Shown in pieces: positions 1 to 11,777 of a stretch of 64,000 bases of DNA. The translations under genes were made by a program, and so were the position numbers. Numbering within the stretch: the stretch's first letter is position 1; the number at the start of each line of letters is the position of its first letter. Origin of the DNA: Hansschlegelia plantiphila (GTDB lineage: Bacteria; Pseudomonadota; Alphaproteobacteria; Rhizobiales; Methylopilaceae); NCBI RefSeq assembly GCF_027922265.1, contig NZ_BSFI01000020.1, forward strand, positions 1 through 64,000. The letters are read 5' to 3'. Below the pieces are notes generated by a model that was given only the letters and a program-made list of their open reading frames with translations, made no database searches and had not been told where the DNA came from.

Positions 1-125
1 AGCGCATGCGCCCGGCTCTCGAGCTGACAGGGGCCCGCGATCAGTGAAAGCGGCAGCGCATTGCCGATCCGGACGGAGCCGACCTCAACCACCGCGTCGG
101 GACGGTTCTGGACATGGGCGTTCAT
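1..125 (-). CDS. kdsA: 3-deoxy-D-manno-octulosonate 8-phosphate synthase, N-terminal fragment
   Basis: Cytoplasmic enzyme that condenses phosphoenolpyruvate with arabinose 5-phosphate to make KDO-8-phosphate for lipopolysaccharide. Only the first 41 codons are in the window; the gene runs off the left edge. The peptide starts MNAHVQNRPDAVVEVGSV and reaches LIAGPCQLESRAHA, the conserved first strand of KdsA (the GPC-x-ES motif that begins the active-site barrel). It lies on the same strand as pyrG, a pairing common in alphaproteobacteria, although a VOC gene separates them here. Identity is firm despite the truncation. Confidence 0.88.
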   Translation of the reverse strand, partial: MNAHVQNRPDAVVEVGSVRIGNALPLSLIAGPCQLESRAHA

Positions 126-160
126 GACGGGCTCGTGTCTTGCGCGGCGCAATCGGCCGC

Positions 161-1060
161 TCATGCGGCGTAGGTGGCCCCTTCGAGGACGAGCGTCAAT
201 CCGAACAGGTGGGACGCAGGCGTGACGAGCAGGTTTCCACGCCGTTCTGCGAGGCCCTGAGACGCAGCTTCAGCCTGGTCGAGATCTGCGACGAGCAACC
301 GGAGCGCCGACAGCCGGACATCCGAGGTCTCCGCCGCAGGCTCGCCAATCCGCTGGGCGAAGGCCGCAGGGATCAGAATTTCGATCGCGCCGCGCGGCGT
401 GTCGAAAGCGACGCCCGAGGACGACGCCCGGAAATCGCGCACGCCGGTGAGCGCGTCGAAGAAGATGTGGTGGTCGGAGGGATTCTCGGCCGTGAACATC
501 GCCGAGCCGATGCCGATCGCGCCGTTCGGATGGGCCTGCGCCGCAGCGCTCCAGAAGTTCTGCGGCCGTTTGTGCTCGCAGGCGAAGAAGCAGACGGCGG
601 GGCTCGCCGGGTCGACGGCGAAGGCGAGTTCGAAGCCGAGCCCGAGCGGCGAACCGTTCGGCCCGACGCCGTTCCGCTCGAAGGCGAAGGTCTCGAAGCC
701 TCCGACGCCCGCGGCTTCAAAGGCGCGCGCATCGGCCTTGGCGTCGCGGCTCTCGACGGCGAGACCGGAGCCGCCCTCGCCCAGGCGGGACAACCTGTCC
801 CGATGGAAGGCCGCGAAGGAGAAGCGGCTGGGACCGTGCTCCGGGATTGGCGCGTGGTCGCCGATGGAGAGAAGTTCGATGAAGAAGCCAGGCAACTGGA
901 CGATGCGGTTCGTCGTGCCGAAGGGGTGGTGGTTCTCCGGGCCGACGAGGAAGCCAAGCCGGGTATAGGCTTCGCCGGCGGCGTCGAGATCGCGGACGAG
1001 ATGGATGACGTGGTCGAGCCCGCGAGCGATGGACGGCATCCCTTCGACCAAGATCGTCAT
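161..1060 (-). CDS. VOC superfamily / glyoxalase-like domain protein
   Basis: Predicted metal-dependent protein of the vicinal oxygen chelate fold. The opening GLDHVIHLVRDLDAAG, with its early His, and a later repeat of the fold fit the two-module glyoxalase-like family; length (about 300 aa) fits too. The substrate cannot be read from sequence. The start is uncertain: an ATG at 1060 sits right after GAGGAG, an internal ATG at 1039 begins MPSIARGLDHV, and an in-frame extension reaches 1093. It lies between kdsA and pyrG on the same strand and may share their transcript. Confidence 0.7.
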   Translation of the reverse strand: MTILVEGMPSIARGLDHVIHLVRDLDAAGEAYTRLGFLVGPENHHPFGTTNRIVQLPGFFIELLSIGDHAPIPEHGPSRFSFAAFHRDRLSRLGEGGSGLAVESRDAKADARAFEAAGVGGFETFAFERNGVGPNGSPLGLGFELAFAVDPASPAVCFFACEHKRPQNFWSAAAQAHPNGAIGIGSAMFTAENPSDHHIFFDALTGVRDFRASSSGVAFDTPRGAIEILIPAAFAQRIGEPAAETSDVRLSALRLLVADLDQAEAASQGLAERRGNLLVTPASHLFGLTLVLEGATYAA

Positions 1061-1195
1061 GCTCCTCACCGTGATCCGGGTTGACCGGACCACCCATGTT
1101 CCAGGGCGGCTCTCGACGGCCGAGGTCGGGTCCTCCGGTCAAGCCGAGGGACGACGAGCTTTATTTTGAGAGGAGACGAAAAGCCAATCGGCCGC

Positions 1196-3158
<1,963 letters not shown>

Positions 3159-4559
3159 ATGCCGACTGGCTCCAGACTGACTTCGATGCTCACCCGAGGC
3201 CTGCGTCGCGCAACGGCGGCCCTGGCGGCCGTCTCCCTGCTCGTCACGGCGACCCCGGCTCCGGTCGCGGCCCAGGCCGCCGGCGGCATGCCGGTCATCC
3301 GCGACGCCGAGATCGAGGGACTGCTGCGCGACTACATGGCCCCCATTTTCAGGGCGTCGGGCGTCGGGGAAGGCGTCGTCGAGATCACCATCATCAACTC
3401 GCGGGAGTTCAACGCCTTCGTCGCCGACGGCCGACGAATCTTCGTCAACGCCGGCACTTTGATGGACTCCAAGACTCCGAACGAGGTGATCGGCGTGCTC
3501 GCGCATGAGACCGGCCACATCGCCGGCGGCCACCTCGCCCGGATGCGCCAGCAGCTCGACAACATGCAGACGATGGCGATCGTCGCGATGCTGCTCGGCG
3601 TCGGCGCCATGGGAGCCGCGGCCGCCTCCAATTCCCGTGGGGGCGGCGACGCCGCGATGGGCGCGCTCGTCGGGCCCCAGCAGATGATCCAGCGCACCCT
3701 GCTCGCTTACCAGCGCACGCAGGAGGAGGCGGCGGACCGCGCTGCGGTCAGCTATCTCAACAAGACCGGCCAGTCGGCCAAGGGGATGCTGACGACCTTC
3801 AAGCGCTTCGCCGATCAGGTGGCGTTCTCCAGGCGCTTCATCGACCCTTACGCTCAGACCCATCCGATGCCGCAGGACCGCATCGAGAACCTCGAGCAAC
3901 TGGCCGAGAAGAGCCCCTATTTCAACAAGCTGGACCCGCCGGCTCTGCAGGCGCGGCACGATATGATGCGGGCGAAGCTGTTCGGCTTCATAGACACGCC
4001 GGAGGCCGTCGGCCGGCGCTATCCGCCGAGCGATCAGAGCCTGCCCGCCAGATACGCCCGCGCGATCGCGACCTACCGCTCCTCGCCGCTCCCCGGCGCC
4101 ATCGCGCAGATCGACGCGCTGATCGCGGCCCAACCCAACAACCCGTATTTCTACGAGCTGAAGGGGCAGGCCTATCTGGAGAACGGACGGCCGAAGGACG
4201 CCGCCGGACCGCTGCGCCGCGCGCTGGCGCTCGCCCCGAACGCGAGCCTCATCCGGACGATGCTGGGCCAGGCGCTGAATTCGGGCGGCGACTCCCGAGA
4301 CGCGCTCGCCGAGCTCCGACGGGCGACGGCCGTCGACACCAAGAACGCCGACGGCTATCGCCAACTCGCCCAAGCCTACGCCCGGCAGAACAAGATACTG
4401 GAGGCGGACCTAGCCTCGGCGCAGGCGGCCTTCGCCGCCGGCGACTTCGGAACCGCACGACAGCTCGCGGAAAGAGCCAAGCGGGGCTTTAAGCAGGGCA
4501 CGCCGAACTGGCTTAAGGCCGACGACATCGCGGGCTATACCCCGCCGAAGCAGAATTGA
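3159..4559 (+). CDS. M48 family zinc metalloprotease with C-terminal TPR repeats (BepA/YfgC-like)
   Basis: Probable periplasmic metalloprotease/chaperone for outer-membrane protein quality control. From the ATG at 3159 there is a signal peptide (about residues 12-39, ending PVAAQA). The M48 domain has the zinc motif HETGH at residues 116-120 and the third ligand in EEAAD near residue 190. A TPR-rich region (about 320-460) includes the phrases YFYELKGQAYLENGRPKDAAG and LRRALALAPNAS. The 466-aa length and this domain order match BepA-type proteins. The following DsbA-like gene is co-oriented and 71 bp away, consistent with a shared envelope-folding role. Confidence 0.88.
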   Translation: MPTGSRLTSMLTRGLRRATAALAAVSLLVTATPAPVAAQAAGGMPVIRDAEIEGLLRDYMAPIFRASGVGEGVVEITIINSREFNAFVADGRRIFVNAGTLMDSKTPNEVIGVLAHETGHIAGGHLARMRQQLDNMQTMAIVAMLLGVGAMGAAAASNSRGGGDAAMGALVGPQQMIQRTLLAYQRTQEEAADRAAVSYLNKTGQSAKGMLTTFKRFADQVAFSRRFIDPYAQTHPMPQDRIENLEQLAEKSPYFNKLDPPALQARHDMMRAKLFGFIDTPEAVGRRYPPSDQSLPARYARAIATYRSSPLPGAIAQIDALIAAQPNNPYFYELKGQAYLENGRPKDAAGPLRRALALAPNASLIRTMLGQALNSGGDSRDALAELRRATAVDTKNADGYRQLAQAYARQNKILEADLASAQAAFAAGDFGTARQLAERAKRGFKQGTPNWLKADDIAGYTPPKQN

Positions 4560-4630
4560 GGCGGCGGCCGCTTTTTCGACACGCGCGAGGCCGAAAATAG
4601 TTGCGATCCCCGCGGGACGGAGAATTTTGG

Positions 4631-5386
4631 ATGAGTTTTCTTGCGCGCCTGACGCTCGCCTCGACGCTGACCTTCGCCGCGGCTGCTCCTGCGGCGGCAT
4701 TCGACGCGTCGGAGAAGGATGAGATCGGTAAGATCGTCCGCGAGTATCTCATCCAGCACCCCGAGGTGCTCTACGAGGCGCAGAAGGAGTGGAACCGGCG
4801 GCAGGAGGCCAAGGTCGAGGAGAAGCGCGGGGCGGCGCTATCGACCTATCTCGGCACGATCGACGGCTCCAAGCTGCACGCCGTGCTCGGCAATCCTAAG
4901 GGCGACGTCACGCTGGTCGAGTTCTTCGACTACAATTGCGGGTACTGCCGGCACGCCACCAAGGACATCGACGCGCTGATCTCGGCCGATCCCAAGCTCC
5001 GCATCGTGCTGATCGAGCTGCCGGTGATCCGGCAGGAATCGCTCGGCGCGGCGCAGGTGTCGATCGCCGTGAACCGGGCGGCGCACGACAAGTTCGCGGA
5101 ATTCCACGCGAAGCTGCTCTCCGGCCAATCGCTCGCGACCAAGGCCCGGGCGCTCGCCGTCGCCAAGGAGGTCGGCGTCGACCAGAAGGCGGTGGAGGAG
5201 GCGCTCGGGGGCCCGGAGGTGGAGAAGACGCTGCTCGAATCGAAGACCCTCGCCGACGATCTCGGCGTCGAGGCCACGCCGACGTTCGTGGTCGGCGACG
5301 CGGTCGTTCCGAACACGACCAGCGTCGTCGGCGACCTCCAGGGCCGCATCGCCGCGATCCGCGCCTGCGGCAAGGCGGTGTGCTGA
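4631..5386 (+). CDS. DsbA family (ScsC-like) periplasmic thiol:disulfide oxidoreductase
   Basis: Exported thioredoxin-fold protein. From the ATG at 4631 a signal peptide (MSFLARLTLASTLTF...AAA) is followed by an N-terminal helical segment KIVREYLIQHPEVLYEA, typical of ScsC-type trimerisation regions. The DsbA domain carries the CXXC site in FFDYNCGYCRH. The cis-Pro loop reads GVEATPTFVVGD. The last residues add two more cysteines (ACGKAVC). It likely acts as oxidase or isomerase on exported proteins. An in-frame extension to 4601 exists but would place residues before the signal peptide, so the shorter start is preferred. Confidence 0.9.
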   Translation: MSFLARLTLASTLTFAAAAPAAAFDASEKDEIGKIVREYLIQHPEVLYEAQKEWNRRQEAKVEEKRGAALSTYLGTIDGSKLHAVLGNPKGDVTLVEFFDYNCGYCRHATKDIDALISADPKLRIVLIELPVIRQESLGAAQVSIAVNRAAHDKFAEFHAKLLSGQSLATKARALAVAKEVGVDQKAVEEALGGPEVEKTLLESKTLADDLGVEATPTFVVGDAVVPNTTSVVGDLQGRIAAIRACGKAVC

Positions 5387-5525
5387 ACGGCGGCGTCCCC
5401 GGAATCGCTTCGCCGCCGATCCGCAATTCTGTGGAATCGCTTGGGTTCGCGCGTGCAACTCCCTATAACCCCCGACGCTCGCCGCCGCATTTAGCGGTTT
5501 TCGTCGCGGCAAGGACCGCCTTTTC

Positions 5526-5993
5526 GTGAACCCTGTCGTCTACGTCCTCAACGGCCCGAACCTTAACCTGCTGGGCGTGCGGGAGCCCGCGGTCTACGGC
5601 TCTCTGACGCTTGACGACGTCGAGGCCATGGCGCGCAAGACGGGCGAGGAGGTCGGGCTGACCATTGAGTTCCGGCAGAGCAACCATGAGGGCGACCTGG
5701 TCGACTGGATCCAGGAATCCCGCGGCCGCGCCGGAGGCCTCGTGCTCAACGCCGGCGCTTACACCCATACCTCCGTCGCGATCCACGACGCGATCCTCGC
5801 TTGCGGCGTGCCCGTGATCGAGGTCCACATGTCGAACGTCCACGCGCGTGAGAGTTTTCGTCACCATTCCTACGTGTCGCCGATCGCGGCCGGGGTCATC
5901 GTCGGGCTTGGCGTCGACGGCTACGAGTTCGCGATCCGCGCGCTCGCCCGCCGTATCGACCGCCGCGCCCCGCCTGATCTGGCCACGGCCTGA
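5526..5993 (+). CDS. aroQ: 3-dehydroquinate dehydratase, type II
   Basis: Dodecameric cytoplasmic enzyme of the shikimate pathway that dehydrates 3-dehydroquinate. The N-terminal [17 protein letters not shown] is the signature, including the active-site lid residues. [13 protein letters not shown] and [15 protein letters not shown] follow, with the catalytic His in [18 protein letters not shown]. The 155-aa length is normal. The start is GTG at 5526. It is followed 27 bp later by accB; aroQ-accB-accC is a conserved alphaproteobacterial cluster. Confidence 0.97.
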   Translation: MNPVVYVLNGPNLNLLGVREPAVYGSLTLDDVEAMARKTGEEVGLTIEFRQSNHEGDLVDWIQESRGRAGGLVLNAGAYTHTSVAIHDAILACGVPVIEVHMSNVHARESFRHHSYVSPIAAGVIVGLGVDGYEFAIRALARRIDRRAPPDLATA

Positions 5994-6020
5994 ATTCGCG
6001 CCCGAGATCCAAGAAGGCCA

Positions 6021-6479
6021 ATGAAGAAACCAATCACCAACGCCGGCGCCGACCATGAGCTCGTTCGCGAACTCGCGGAGCTCATGACCGAGAATGGCCT
6101 GACCGAGATCGAGATCGAACGCGGCGATTTCCGGGTGCGCGTCGCCCGGCAGGTTTCCGCGGCTCCCGCCGCCGCCGCGCCTCCGTCCCCGCCGGCTGTG
6201 ACTGTCGCCGCCGCGGCCGTCGAGGCAGTCGACCCGGCTAAGCGCCCCGGCGTGGTTCTCTCTCCCATGGTCGGCACCGCCTATCTTGCGCCGGAGCCCG
6301 GCGCGCGCCCCTTCATCGAGGTCGGCGCGACGGTGCGCCAGGGCCAGACGGTGCTGATCGTCGAGGCCATGAAGACGATGAACGCCATTCCCGCGCCGAA
6401 GGCCGGCGTCGTGCGCGAGATCCTCGTGACGGACGGGCAGCCGGTCGAGTTCGGCGAGCCTCTCCTGATCGTAGACTGA
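6021..6479 (+). CDS. accB: acetyl-CoA carboxylase biotin carboxyl carrier protein
   Basis: Carries the biotin that shuttles carboxyl groups in acetyl-CoA carboxylase, the first step of fatty acid synthesis. The N-terminal helix ([21 protein letters not shown]) is followed by an Ala/Pro-rich linker (about residues 50-75). The biotinyl domain carries the attachment motif VEAMKTMN, with the modified Lys inside. The C-terminus FGEPLLIVD is typical. Four bases separate it from accC, so the two are almost certainly cotranscribed and coupled in translation. Confidence 0.97.
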   Translation: MKKPITNAGADHELVRELAELMTENGLTEIEIERGDFRVRVARQVSAAPAAAAPPSPPAVTVAAAAVEAVDPAKRPGVVLSPMVGTAYLAPEPGARPFIEVGATVRQGQTVLIVEAMKTMNAIPAPKAGVVREILVTDGQPVEFGEPLLIVD

Positions 6480-6483
6480 GCCG

Positions 6484-7842
6484 ATGCCCAGCTTGGACAA
6501 GGTCCTGATCGCCAATCGCGGCGAGATCGCGCTTCGGATCCTGCGCGCCTGCAAGGAGCTCGGAATCGCGACGGTCGCCGTGCATTCGACCGCCGACGCG
6601 GACGCGATGCACGTGCGGCTCGCCGACGAGAGCGTGTGCATCGGCCCGCCGGCCGCGCGCGAAAGCTATCTGAACATCCCGGCGCTGCTCGCGGCTTGCG
6701 AGATCACCGGCGCCGACGCGGTCCATCCGGGATACGGCTTCCTTTCGGAGAACGCGCGCTTCGCGGAGATTCTCGAGGACCACAACCTCGTCTTCATCGG
6801 GCCCAAGCCCGAGCATATCCGCATCATGGGCGACAAGATCGCCGCCAAGCAGACCGTGAAGCGTCTGGGAATCCCAGTCGTGCCCGGCTCCGACGGCGGA
6901 ATCACCGAGGACGACGAGGCGCTGACGGTCGCGCGCGAGATCGGCTATCCCGTGCTGGTGAAGGCTGCCGCCGGCGGCGGCGGGCGGGGCATGAAGGTCG
7001 CAATGACCGAGTCCGACCTGCTCGAGGCGCTGCACACCGCGCGCTCCGAGGCCAAGGCGGCGTTCGGCGACGACGCGGTGTATCTTGAGAAGTATCTCGT
7101 CCATCCCCGGCATATCGAGGTGCAGGTCCTGGGCGACGGCCAGGGCGCAGCGATCCATCTCGGCGAGCGCGACTGCTCGCTGCAGCGCCGGAACCAGAAG
7201 GTCTGGGAGGAGGCCCCCTCGCCCGCGCTGAACGCCTCCGAGCGCGAGCAGATCGGCGAGACGGTGGCGGCGGCGATGCGCGGGCTCAGCTACCGCGGCG
7301 CCGGAACGGTCGAATTCCTATACGAGGAAGGCCGCTTCTACTTCATCGAGATGAACACCCGGATCCAGGTCGAGCATCCCGTGACCGAGATGGTGACGGG
7401 CATCGACCTCGTGAACGAGCAGATCCGCATCGCCGGCGGCGCCAAGCTGACGATCGCGCAGGAGGACGTGGTGTTCCGCGGCCACGCCATTGAGTGCCGC
7501 GTCAACGCCGAGCATCCCGAAACATTCCGTCCGTCGCCCGGCCGAATCGCCTACTACCACGTGCCCGGCGGACTGGGCGTGCGCGTCGATTCAGCGGCTT
7601 ATCAGGGCTACACGATCCCTCCGCACTACGACAGCCTGATCGGCAAGCTCATCGTTCACGGCCGCAACCGCACCGAATGCCTGATGCGGCTGCGGCGCGC
7701 GCTCGACGAGTTCGTCGTGGACGGCATCGAGACCACGCTGCCGCTGTTCCGCAAGCTCGTCCGCAATTCCTCGATCCAGGATGGCGACTACGACATCCAC
7801 TGGCTCGAGAAGATGCTGGCGGAAGAGGCGGCGGAGGCCTGA
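6484..7842 (+). CDS. accC: acetyl-CoA carboxylase biotin carboxylase subunit
   Basis: ATP-dependent carboxylation of biotin on AccB using bicarbonate. Full length at 452 aa. Visible signatures are the opening [20 protein letters not shown], the glycine-rich ATP-grasp loop [12 protein letters not shown], the metal/nucleotide region [17 protein letters not shown], and [14 protein letters not shown] start right after accB. The gene ends 208 bp before aat. Confidence 0.98.
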   Translation: MPSLDKVLIANRGEIALRILRACKELGIATVAVHSTADADAMHVRLADESVCIGPPAARESYLNIPALLAACEITGADAVHPGYGFLSENARFAEILEDHNLVFIGPKPEHIRIMGDKIAAKQTVKRLGIPVVPGSDGGITEDDEALTVAREIGYPVLVKAAAGGGGRGMKVAMTESDLLEALHTARSEAKAAFGDDAVYLEKYLVHPRHIEVQVLGDGQGAAIHLGERDCSLQRRNQKVWEEAPSPALNASEREQIGETVAAAMRGLSYRGAGTVEFLYEEGRFYFIEMNTRIQVEHPVTEMVTGIDLVNEQIRIAGGAKLTIAQEDVVFRGHAIECRVNAEHPETFRPSPGRIAYYHVPGGLGVRVDSAAYQGYTIPPHYDSLIGKLIVHGRNRTECLMRLRRALDEFVVDGIETTLPLFRKLVRNSSIQDGDYDIHWLEKMLAEEAAEA

Positions 7843-8050
7843 GCCCCATTGGCTCCTCGTATGCGTTGAGAGGATCAAGAACGAGCCGCGGCGGGACGCC
7901 TCCGGGTTCAAGTCCCACCCGAGCGTCGAACTTCACGAACGACGGTCTCTCGTCCGGTCGTTGCACGCCCGCGTTCGCCCGCAAGGGGAGAACGGAACAA
8001 CGGCTGAACGTCAGTTCCTCTTTTCACGCTCCCGCACTACCCTCTCGCTC

Positions 8051-8728
8051 ATGACGCGCATCAACGACGTTCCCGGTGAGATCACGCCGGAGGTGCTGCT
8101 CAAGGCCTACGCCTGCGGCATCTTCCCGATGGCCGAGAGCGCGAGCGATCCCGGACTCTACTGGATCGAGCCGGAGCTTCGCGGCGTGCTGCCGCTCGAC
8201 GCCTTCCACGTCTCGGCCCGGCTGGAGCGGACAGTCCGGGGCGACACGTTCGAGATACGCGTCGACACCGCTTTCGAAGACGTTCTTGACGGCTGCGCAT
8301 CTCCAGCGCCCGGACGCGACAAGACATGGATCAACGGCCGCATCAGGCGGCTCTATAACGAGCTTCACGCCATCGGGCGCTGCCATAGCGTGGAGGCCTG
8401 GCGCGACGGGCGGCTGGTCGGCGGCCTTTATGGGGTGCGGCTCGGCGGCGCGTTCTTCGGCGAGAGCATGTTCCACATCGAGCGCGACGCCTCGAAGGTG
8501 GCGCTCGTCCATCTCGCGGCGCGGCTTCGCCATGGCGGCTTCCAGCTGCTCGATACACAGTTTGTGACGGAGCATCTCAAGCGCTTCGGCGCCGTTGAAA
8601 CGCCCCGCCGCGAATACCACTCGCTGCTGGAGCGGGCGATCCGCGGACATGGCGAATTCTTCCGCTGGGAGCAGGGCCGCCGCGTCTCGGGCGACGAGGC
8701 GATGGCCGCTCTCTCAGTCCCGCGGTAA
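8051..8728 (+). CDS. aat: leucyl/phenylalanyl-tRNA--protein transferase
   Basis: N-end rule enzyme that adds Leu or Phe from aminoacyl-tRNA to proteins with N-terminal Arg or Lys, marking them for ClpS/ClpAP. The 225-aa protein contains the family motifs [61 protein letters not shown] and [16 protein letters not shown]. The start is set at the ATG at 8051 ([14 protein letters not shown]), which matches the family; a longer in-frame extension back to 7781 overlaps accC and is not believable. Confidence 0.96.
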   Translation: MTRINDVPGEITPEVLLKAYACGIFPMAESASDPGLYWIEPELRGVLPLDAFHVSARLERTVRGDTFEIRVDTAFEDVLDGCASPAPGRDKTWINGRIRRLYNELHAIGRCHSVEAWRDGRLVGGLYGVRLGGAFFGESMFHIERDASKVALVHLAARLRHGGFQLLDTQFVTEHLKRFGAVETPRREYHSLLERAIRGHGEFFRWEQGRRVSGDEAMAALSVPR

Positions 8729-8787
8729 GGCTCGGTTAAGCACATTCACGGTTACTGACCGGTAGCGAACCCTTCGAGGGTCTACCG

Positions 8788-9648
8788 ATGTCAGCCGAAC
8801 ACGACCACGATCTCCCCCCGTCCGCCTTCGAGGGCGTAAGCCCGCCGAGCCGCGAACTGGCCCTGTGGCGGGACGACATGCGGGCGGAGAGATTCGACCT
8901 TCTTGCGTCGCGCCTTAAGCGCTATCTCCCGCACGGGCTGATCGCAGCCGTGGTGATCGCCGGCGGCTTCGCCGTCGCAAGCTACGCAACCGCCCCCGCC
9001 CTGACCGATGGCGTCGACGAACTCGCAGCGATCGACGCGCGACGGATGGGCCTCGCCGCCAATCTCGACGCCTCCGGGGCGGAAAAGCGTTCAGCCTCGC
9101 TCACCCGGGACGTCGGTTCGCTGAAGTCCGAGATCGCGCGCCTGCAGAAAGCGCTCGGGCAGTCGAAAGCCGCGCAGAACGTTCTCTCCAAGTCGACCGC
9201 CGGGCAGGCCGCCGCCAACCAGGATGAGGTGCGCGGGCTGAAAGCCGAGATCGCCTCGCTCACGAAAACGCTCGACGCGACGCGAGATTCCGCGGCGTCA
9301 AAAATTGACGCGCTTCAGGCCAAGGTCGACGAACCGAAGCAGGACGATCCGCGCGTCGCGGAATTGCAGGACCGCCTCGACAAGCTGGAGAAGTCGACCG
9401 CCACCAAGAAGGACGCCTCCCCCGAGACCACCGGCAGCGTGGCGCCGAAAAGTCCGGCGTCGCAAATCGTCCGCAACTGGACGGTGCGGGAGGTCAACGA
9501 CAACGTGGCTGTCCTGGAGGGCCGCCATGGAATCATCGAGGTCGAGCCCGGCGCGAGGGCGCCCGGCATCGGTCGCATCCGCTCCATCGAGCGCCGTGAC
9601 GGCGAATGGGTCGTGGTGACCGACCGCGGCGTCATTCTGCAACGCTGA
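8788..9648 (+). CDS. single-span membrane protein with long coiled coil, unknown function
   Basis: 286-aa protein not assigned to a named family. A charged N-terminus (about 1-50) precedes one transmembrane helix (about residues 51-70, HGLIAAVVIAGGFAVASYA). A long coiled coil follows (about 95-210, rich in Lys/Glu/Ala heptads such as LKSEIARLQKALGQSKAAQ). The compact C-terminal domain (about 230-286, IVRNWTVREVNDNVAVLEG) resembles a small beta domain. The predicted topology is a periplasmic coiled coil. It stands alone between aat and a glycosyltransferase. An envelope structural role is plausible but is inference. Confidence 0.75.
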   Translation: MSAEHDHDLPPSAFEGVSPPSRELALWRDDMRAERFDLLASRLKRYLPHGLIAAVVIAGGFAVASYATAPALTDGVDELAAIDARRMGLAANLDASGAEKRSASLTRDVGSLKSEIARLQKALGQSKAAQNVLSKSTAGQAAANQDEVRGLKAEIASLTKTLDATRDSAASKIDALQAKVDEPKQDDPRVAELQDRLDKLEKSTATKKDASPETTGSVAPKSPASQIVRNWTVREVNDNVAVLEGRHGIIEVEPGARAPGIGRIRSIERRDGEWVVVTDRGVILQR

Positions 9649-9785
9649 GACGAACTTAAACCGGGCTTTAGGCGGCGCCGTGCGAGCGTCACCCGTAAAG
9701 CGGCCGGAAGCCTGCGGTCGCCGCACTGTTCATCGTCGCGCCCCGTCGCGGCGAAACGCTGATCACCCGCACCGGATCTACGCCT

Positions 9786-10754
9786 ATGTCACAGGTCGTT
9801 GAACGTCTCCGCGAAACGACCGAACCCGCGCCGGTAGGCTCGCCCCTCCGCGTCGCTGTGCTGCTGCCTTGCTACAACGAGGAGGCCGCGATCGGCGAGG
9901 TGGTCCGCAGCTTCCGCGCCGCGCTGCCAGGCGCCGATATCTACGTCTACGACAACAACTCGAAGGACCGGACGGTCGAGCGCGCAACCGAGGCCGGTGC
10001 GATCGTCCGGCGCGAGCGACGGCAGGGCAAGGGCGCCGTGGTGCGCCGCATGCTCGCCGACGTCGAGGCCGACATCTACCTGATGGCCGACGGCGACCTG
10101 ACCTACGATCCGCTCGCCGCGCCGCTGCTGATCGACCGCCTGGTCACCGAGCAGCTCGATATGGTGGTCGCCACGCGGGACGGCGAAGGCATGCTGGTCC
10201 GGCGTGGACACATGGCCGGCAACCGTATGTTCAATCATGTCATCGCGCGGCTGTTCGGCCCGGGCTTCACTGATATCCTGTCCGGCTACCGGGCGGTCTC
10301 CCGGCGTTTCGCGAAGTCGTTCCCAGCGGCCTCCGACGGATTCGAGATCGAGACGGAGCTCGCGATCCACGCGCTCGACCTGCGGCTCGCGGTCGCCGAG
10401 ATCGCGGTGCGCTACGGCAGGCGTCCGGAGAACTCGATCAGCAAGCTTTCGACCTTCCGTGACGGCTTCAAGATCCTCTGGACGATCGCGATGATGCATC
10501 GCGCCCTGCAGCCGTTCAAATTCTTCGGGGTCATCGCCGCAGGGCTCGCGATGGCGGCGGTGACGCTCGCCGCGCCGGTGGTCGTCACCTTTCTCGAGAC
10601 AGGGCTCGTGCCGCGTCTGCCGACGGCCGTGCTTGCGGCGAGCGTGATGCAGCTCGCGGTGCTCAGTCTTGTCTGCGGCGTCATCGTCGAAGCGGTTTCC
10701 GAAGGCCGGCGCGAAGCGAAGCGCCTGCGCTATCTCGAACTCAAGGGCGCCTGA
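9786..10754 (+). CDS. family 2 glycosyltransferase, membrane-anchored
   Basis: Inverting GT-A glycosyltransferase. The domain starts VAVLLPCYNEEAAIGEVV, with YVYDNNSKDRTVERA (nucleotide-sugar binding) and the metal motif in LMADGDLTYD. DILSGYRAVSRRFAKSFP and FEIETELAIHA follow. Two C-terminal hydrophobic helices (about 245-265 and 280-305) anchor it in the inner membrane. This arrangement resembles polyprenol-phosphate sugar transferases (DPM1/GtrB-like). The sugar and acceptor are unknown, and no polysaccharide cluster lies nearby. Confidence 0.85.
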   Translation: MSQVVERLRETTEPAPVGSPLRVAVLLPCYNEEAAIGEVVRSFRAALPGADIYVYDNNSKDRTVERATEAGAIVRRERRQGKGAVVRRMLADVEADIYLMADGDLTYDPLAAPLLIDRLVTEQLDMVVATRDGEGMLVRRGHMAGNRMFNHVIARLFGPGFTDILSGYRAVSRRFAKSFPAASDGFEIETELAIHALDLRLAVAEIAVRYGRRPENSISKLSTFRDGFKILWTIAMMHRALQPFKFFGVIAAGLAMAAVTLAAPVVVTFLETGLVPRLPTAVLAASVMQLAVLSLVCGVIVEAVSEGRREAKRLRYLELKGA

Positions 10755-10855
10755 CGACGGATCGCAGCTGGCGCCCCGTCGGCGTCGCTTGCGCCGGCGC
10801 CACGCGCCCTTATGTTGGGGCCGCTTTTGACACAGCCCCAGAGACCGTTCGCCTG

Positions 10856-11683
10856 ATGACCTTCGTCGACGCCCAGACAGCGCCGCTCCGCAAGAACGGA
10901 ACGATCAAGATCCACGGGCCGGAGGCCTTCGAGGGAATGCGCCGCGCCGGCCGGCTGGTGGCGGAGGCGCTGGATATGCTGGGAGACCAGGTCGCGCCGG
11001 GCGTGACGACCGAAGCGCTGGACAAGATGGCGCTCGAGTTCGGCCTTGATCACGGCGCCCTGCCCGCCTGCCTCTATTACCGCGGCTACTCCAAGACGAT
11101 CTGCACCTCGATCAACCACGTCGTCTGCCACGGCATCCCTAACGACAAGCCGCTGCGCGAGGGCGACATCGTCAATATCGACGTGACCTATGTGCTCGAC
11201 GGCTGGCACGGCGATTCGAGTCGGATGTACGCGGTCGGCGCGATCCCGCGCAGGGCCGAGCGTCTTATCGAGATCACCTACGAGTCGCTCAATCGCGGCC
11301 TCGCCGTGATCAAGCCGGGCGCGACCACGGGCGACATCGGCGCCGCGATCCAGAGCTACGCGGAAGGCGAACGCGCCTCGGTGGTGCGGGACTTCTGCGG
11401 ACACGGCATCGGCCGTCTTTTCCACGACGAGCCCAACATCCTGCACTACGGCCGGCCCGGCGAAGGCGCGGAGCTGAAGCCCGGCATGTTCTTCACCGTC
11501 GAGCCGATGATCAATCTCGGCCGACCGCATGTGAAGGTGCTCGGCGACGGCTGGACGGCGGTGACGCGCGACCGGTCGCTTTCCGCGCAGTTCGAGCACA
11601 TGGTCGGCGTGACCGAGACGGGCTGCGAGGTGTTCACGCATTCGCCGCGAGGGGTCGAAGCTCCGGTGTTCGCGGCGGCCTGA
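10856..11683 (+). CDS. map: methionine aminopeptidase, type I
   Basis: Removes N-terminal Met from nascent proteins using a dinuclear metal centre. The 275-aa protein shows the fold in order: [19 protein letters not shown], the metal Asp in [22 protein letters not shown], the ligand His in [29 protein letters not shown], and the final Glu in [17 protein letters not shown]. The N-terminal extension of about 20 residues is typical of alphaproteobacteria. radC follows 94 bp downstream. Confidence 0.97.
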   Translation: MTFVDAQTAPLRKNGTIKIHGPEAFEGMRRAGRLVAEALDMLGDQVAPGVTTEALDKMALEFGLDHGALPACLYYRGYSKTICTSINHVVCHGIPNDKPLREGDIVNIDVTYVLDGWHGDSSRMYAVGAIPRRAERLIEITYESLNRGLAVIKPGATTGDIGAAIQSYAEGERASVVRDFCGHGIGRLFHDEPNILHYGRPGEGAELKPGMFFTVEPMINLGRPHVKVLGDGWTAVTRDRSLSAQFEHMVGVTETGCEVFTHSPRGVEAPVFAAA

Positions 11684-11777
11684 GCGGAACGGCGCGCTCG
11701 GGGGTCTTCGACTTGCCGGAGGCGCGGCCAAGCGCCACGATGGTCTCCCGACTCTCCTTTGGAGCGCCGAATTGGCC

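Noticed and set aside
7900..7945. tRNA-like T-arm (GGGTTCAAGTCCC) after accC
   Set aside because: Only three stem pairs fit and there is no acceptor, anticodon or D arm in place.
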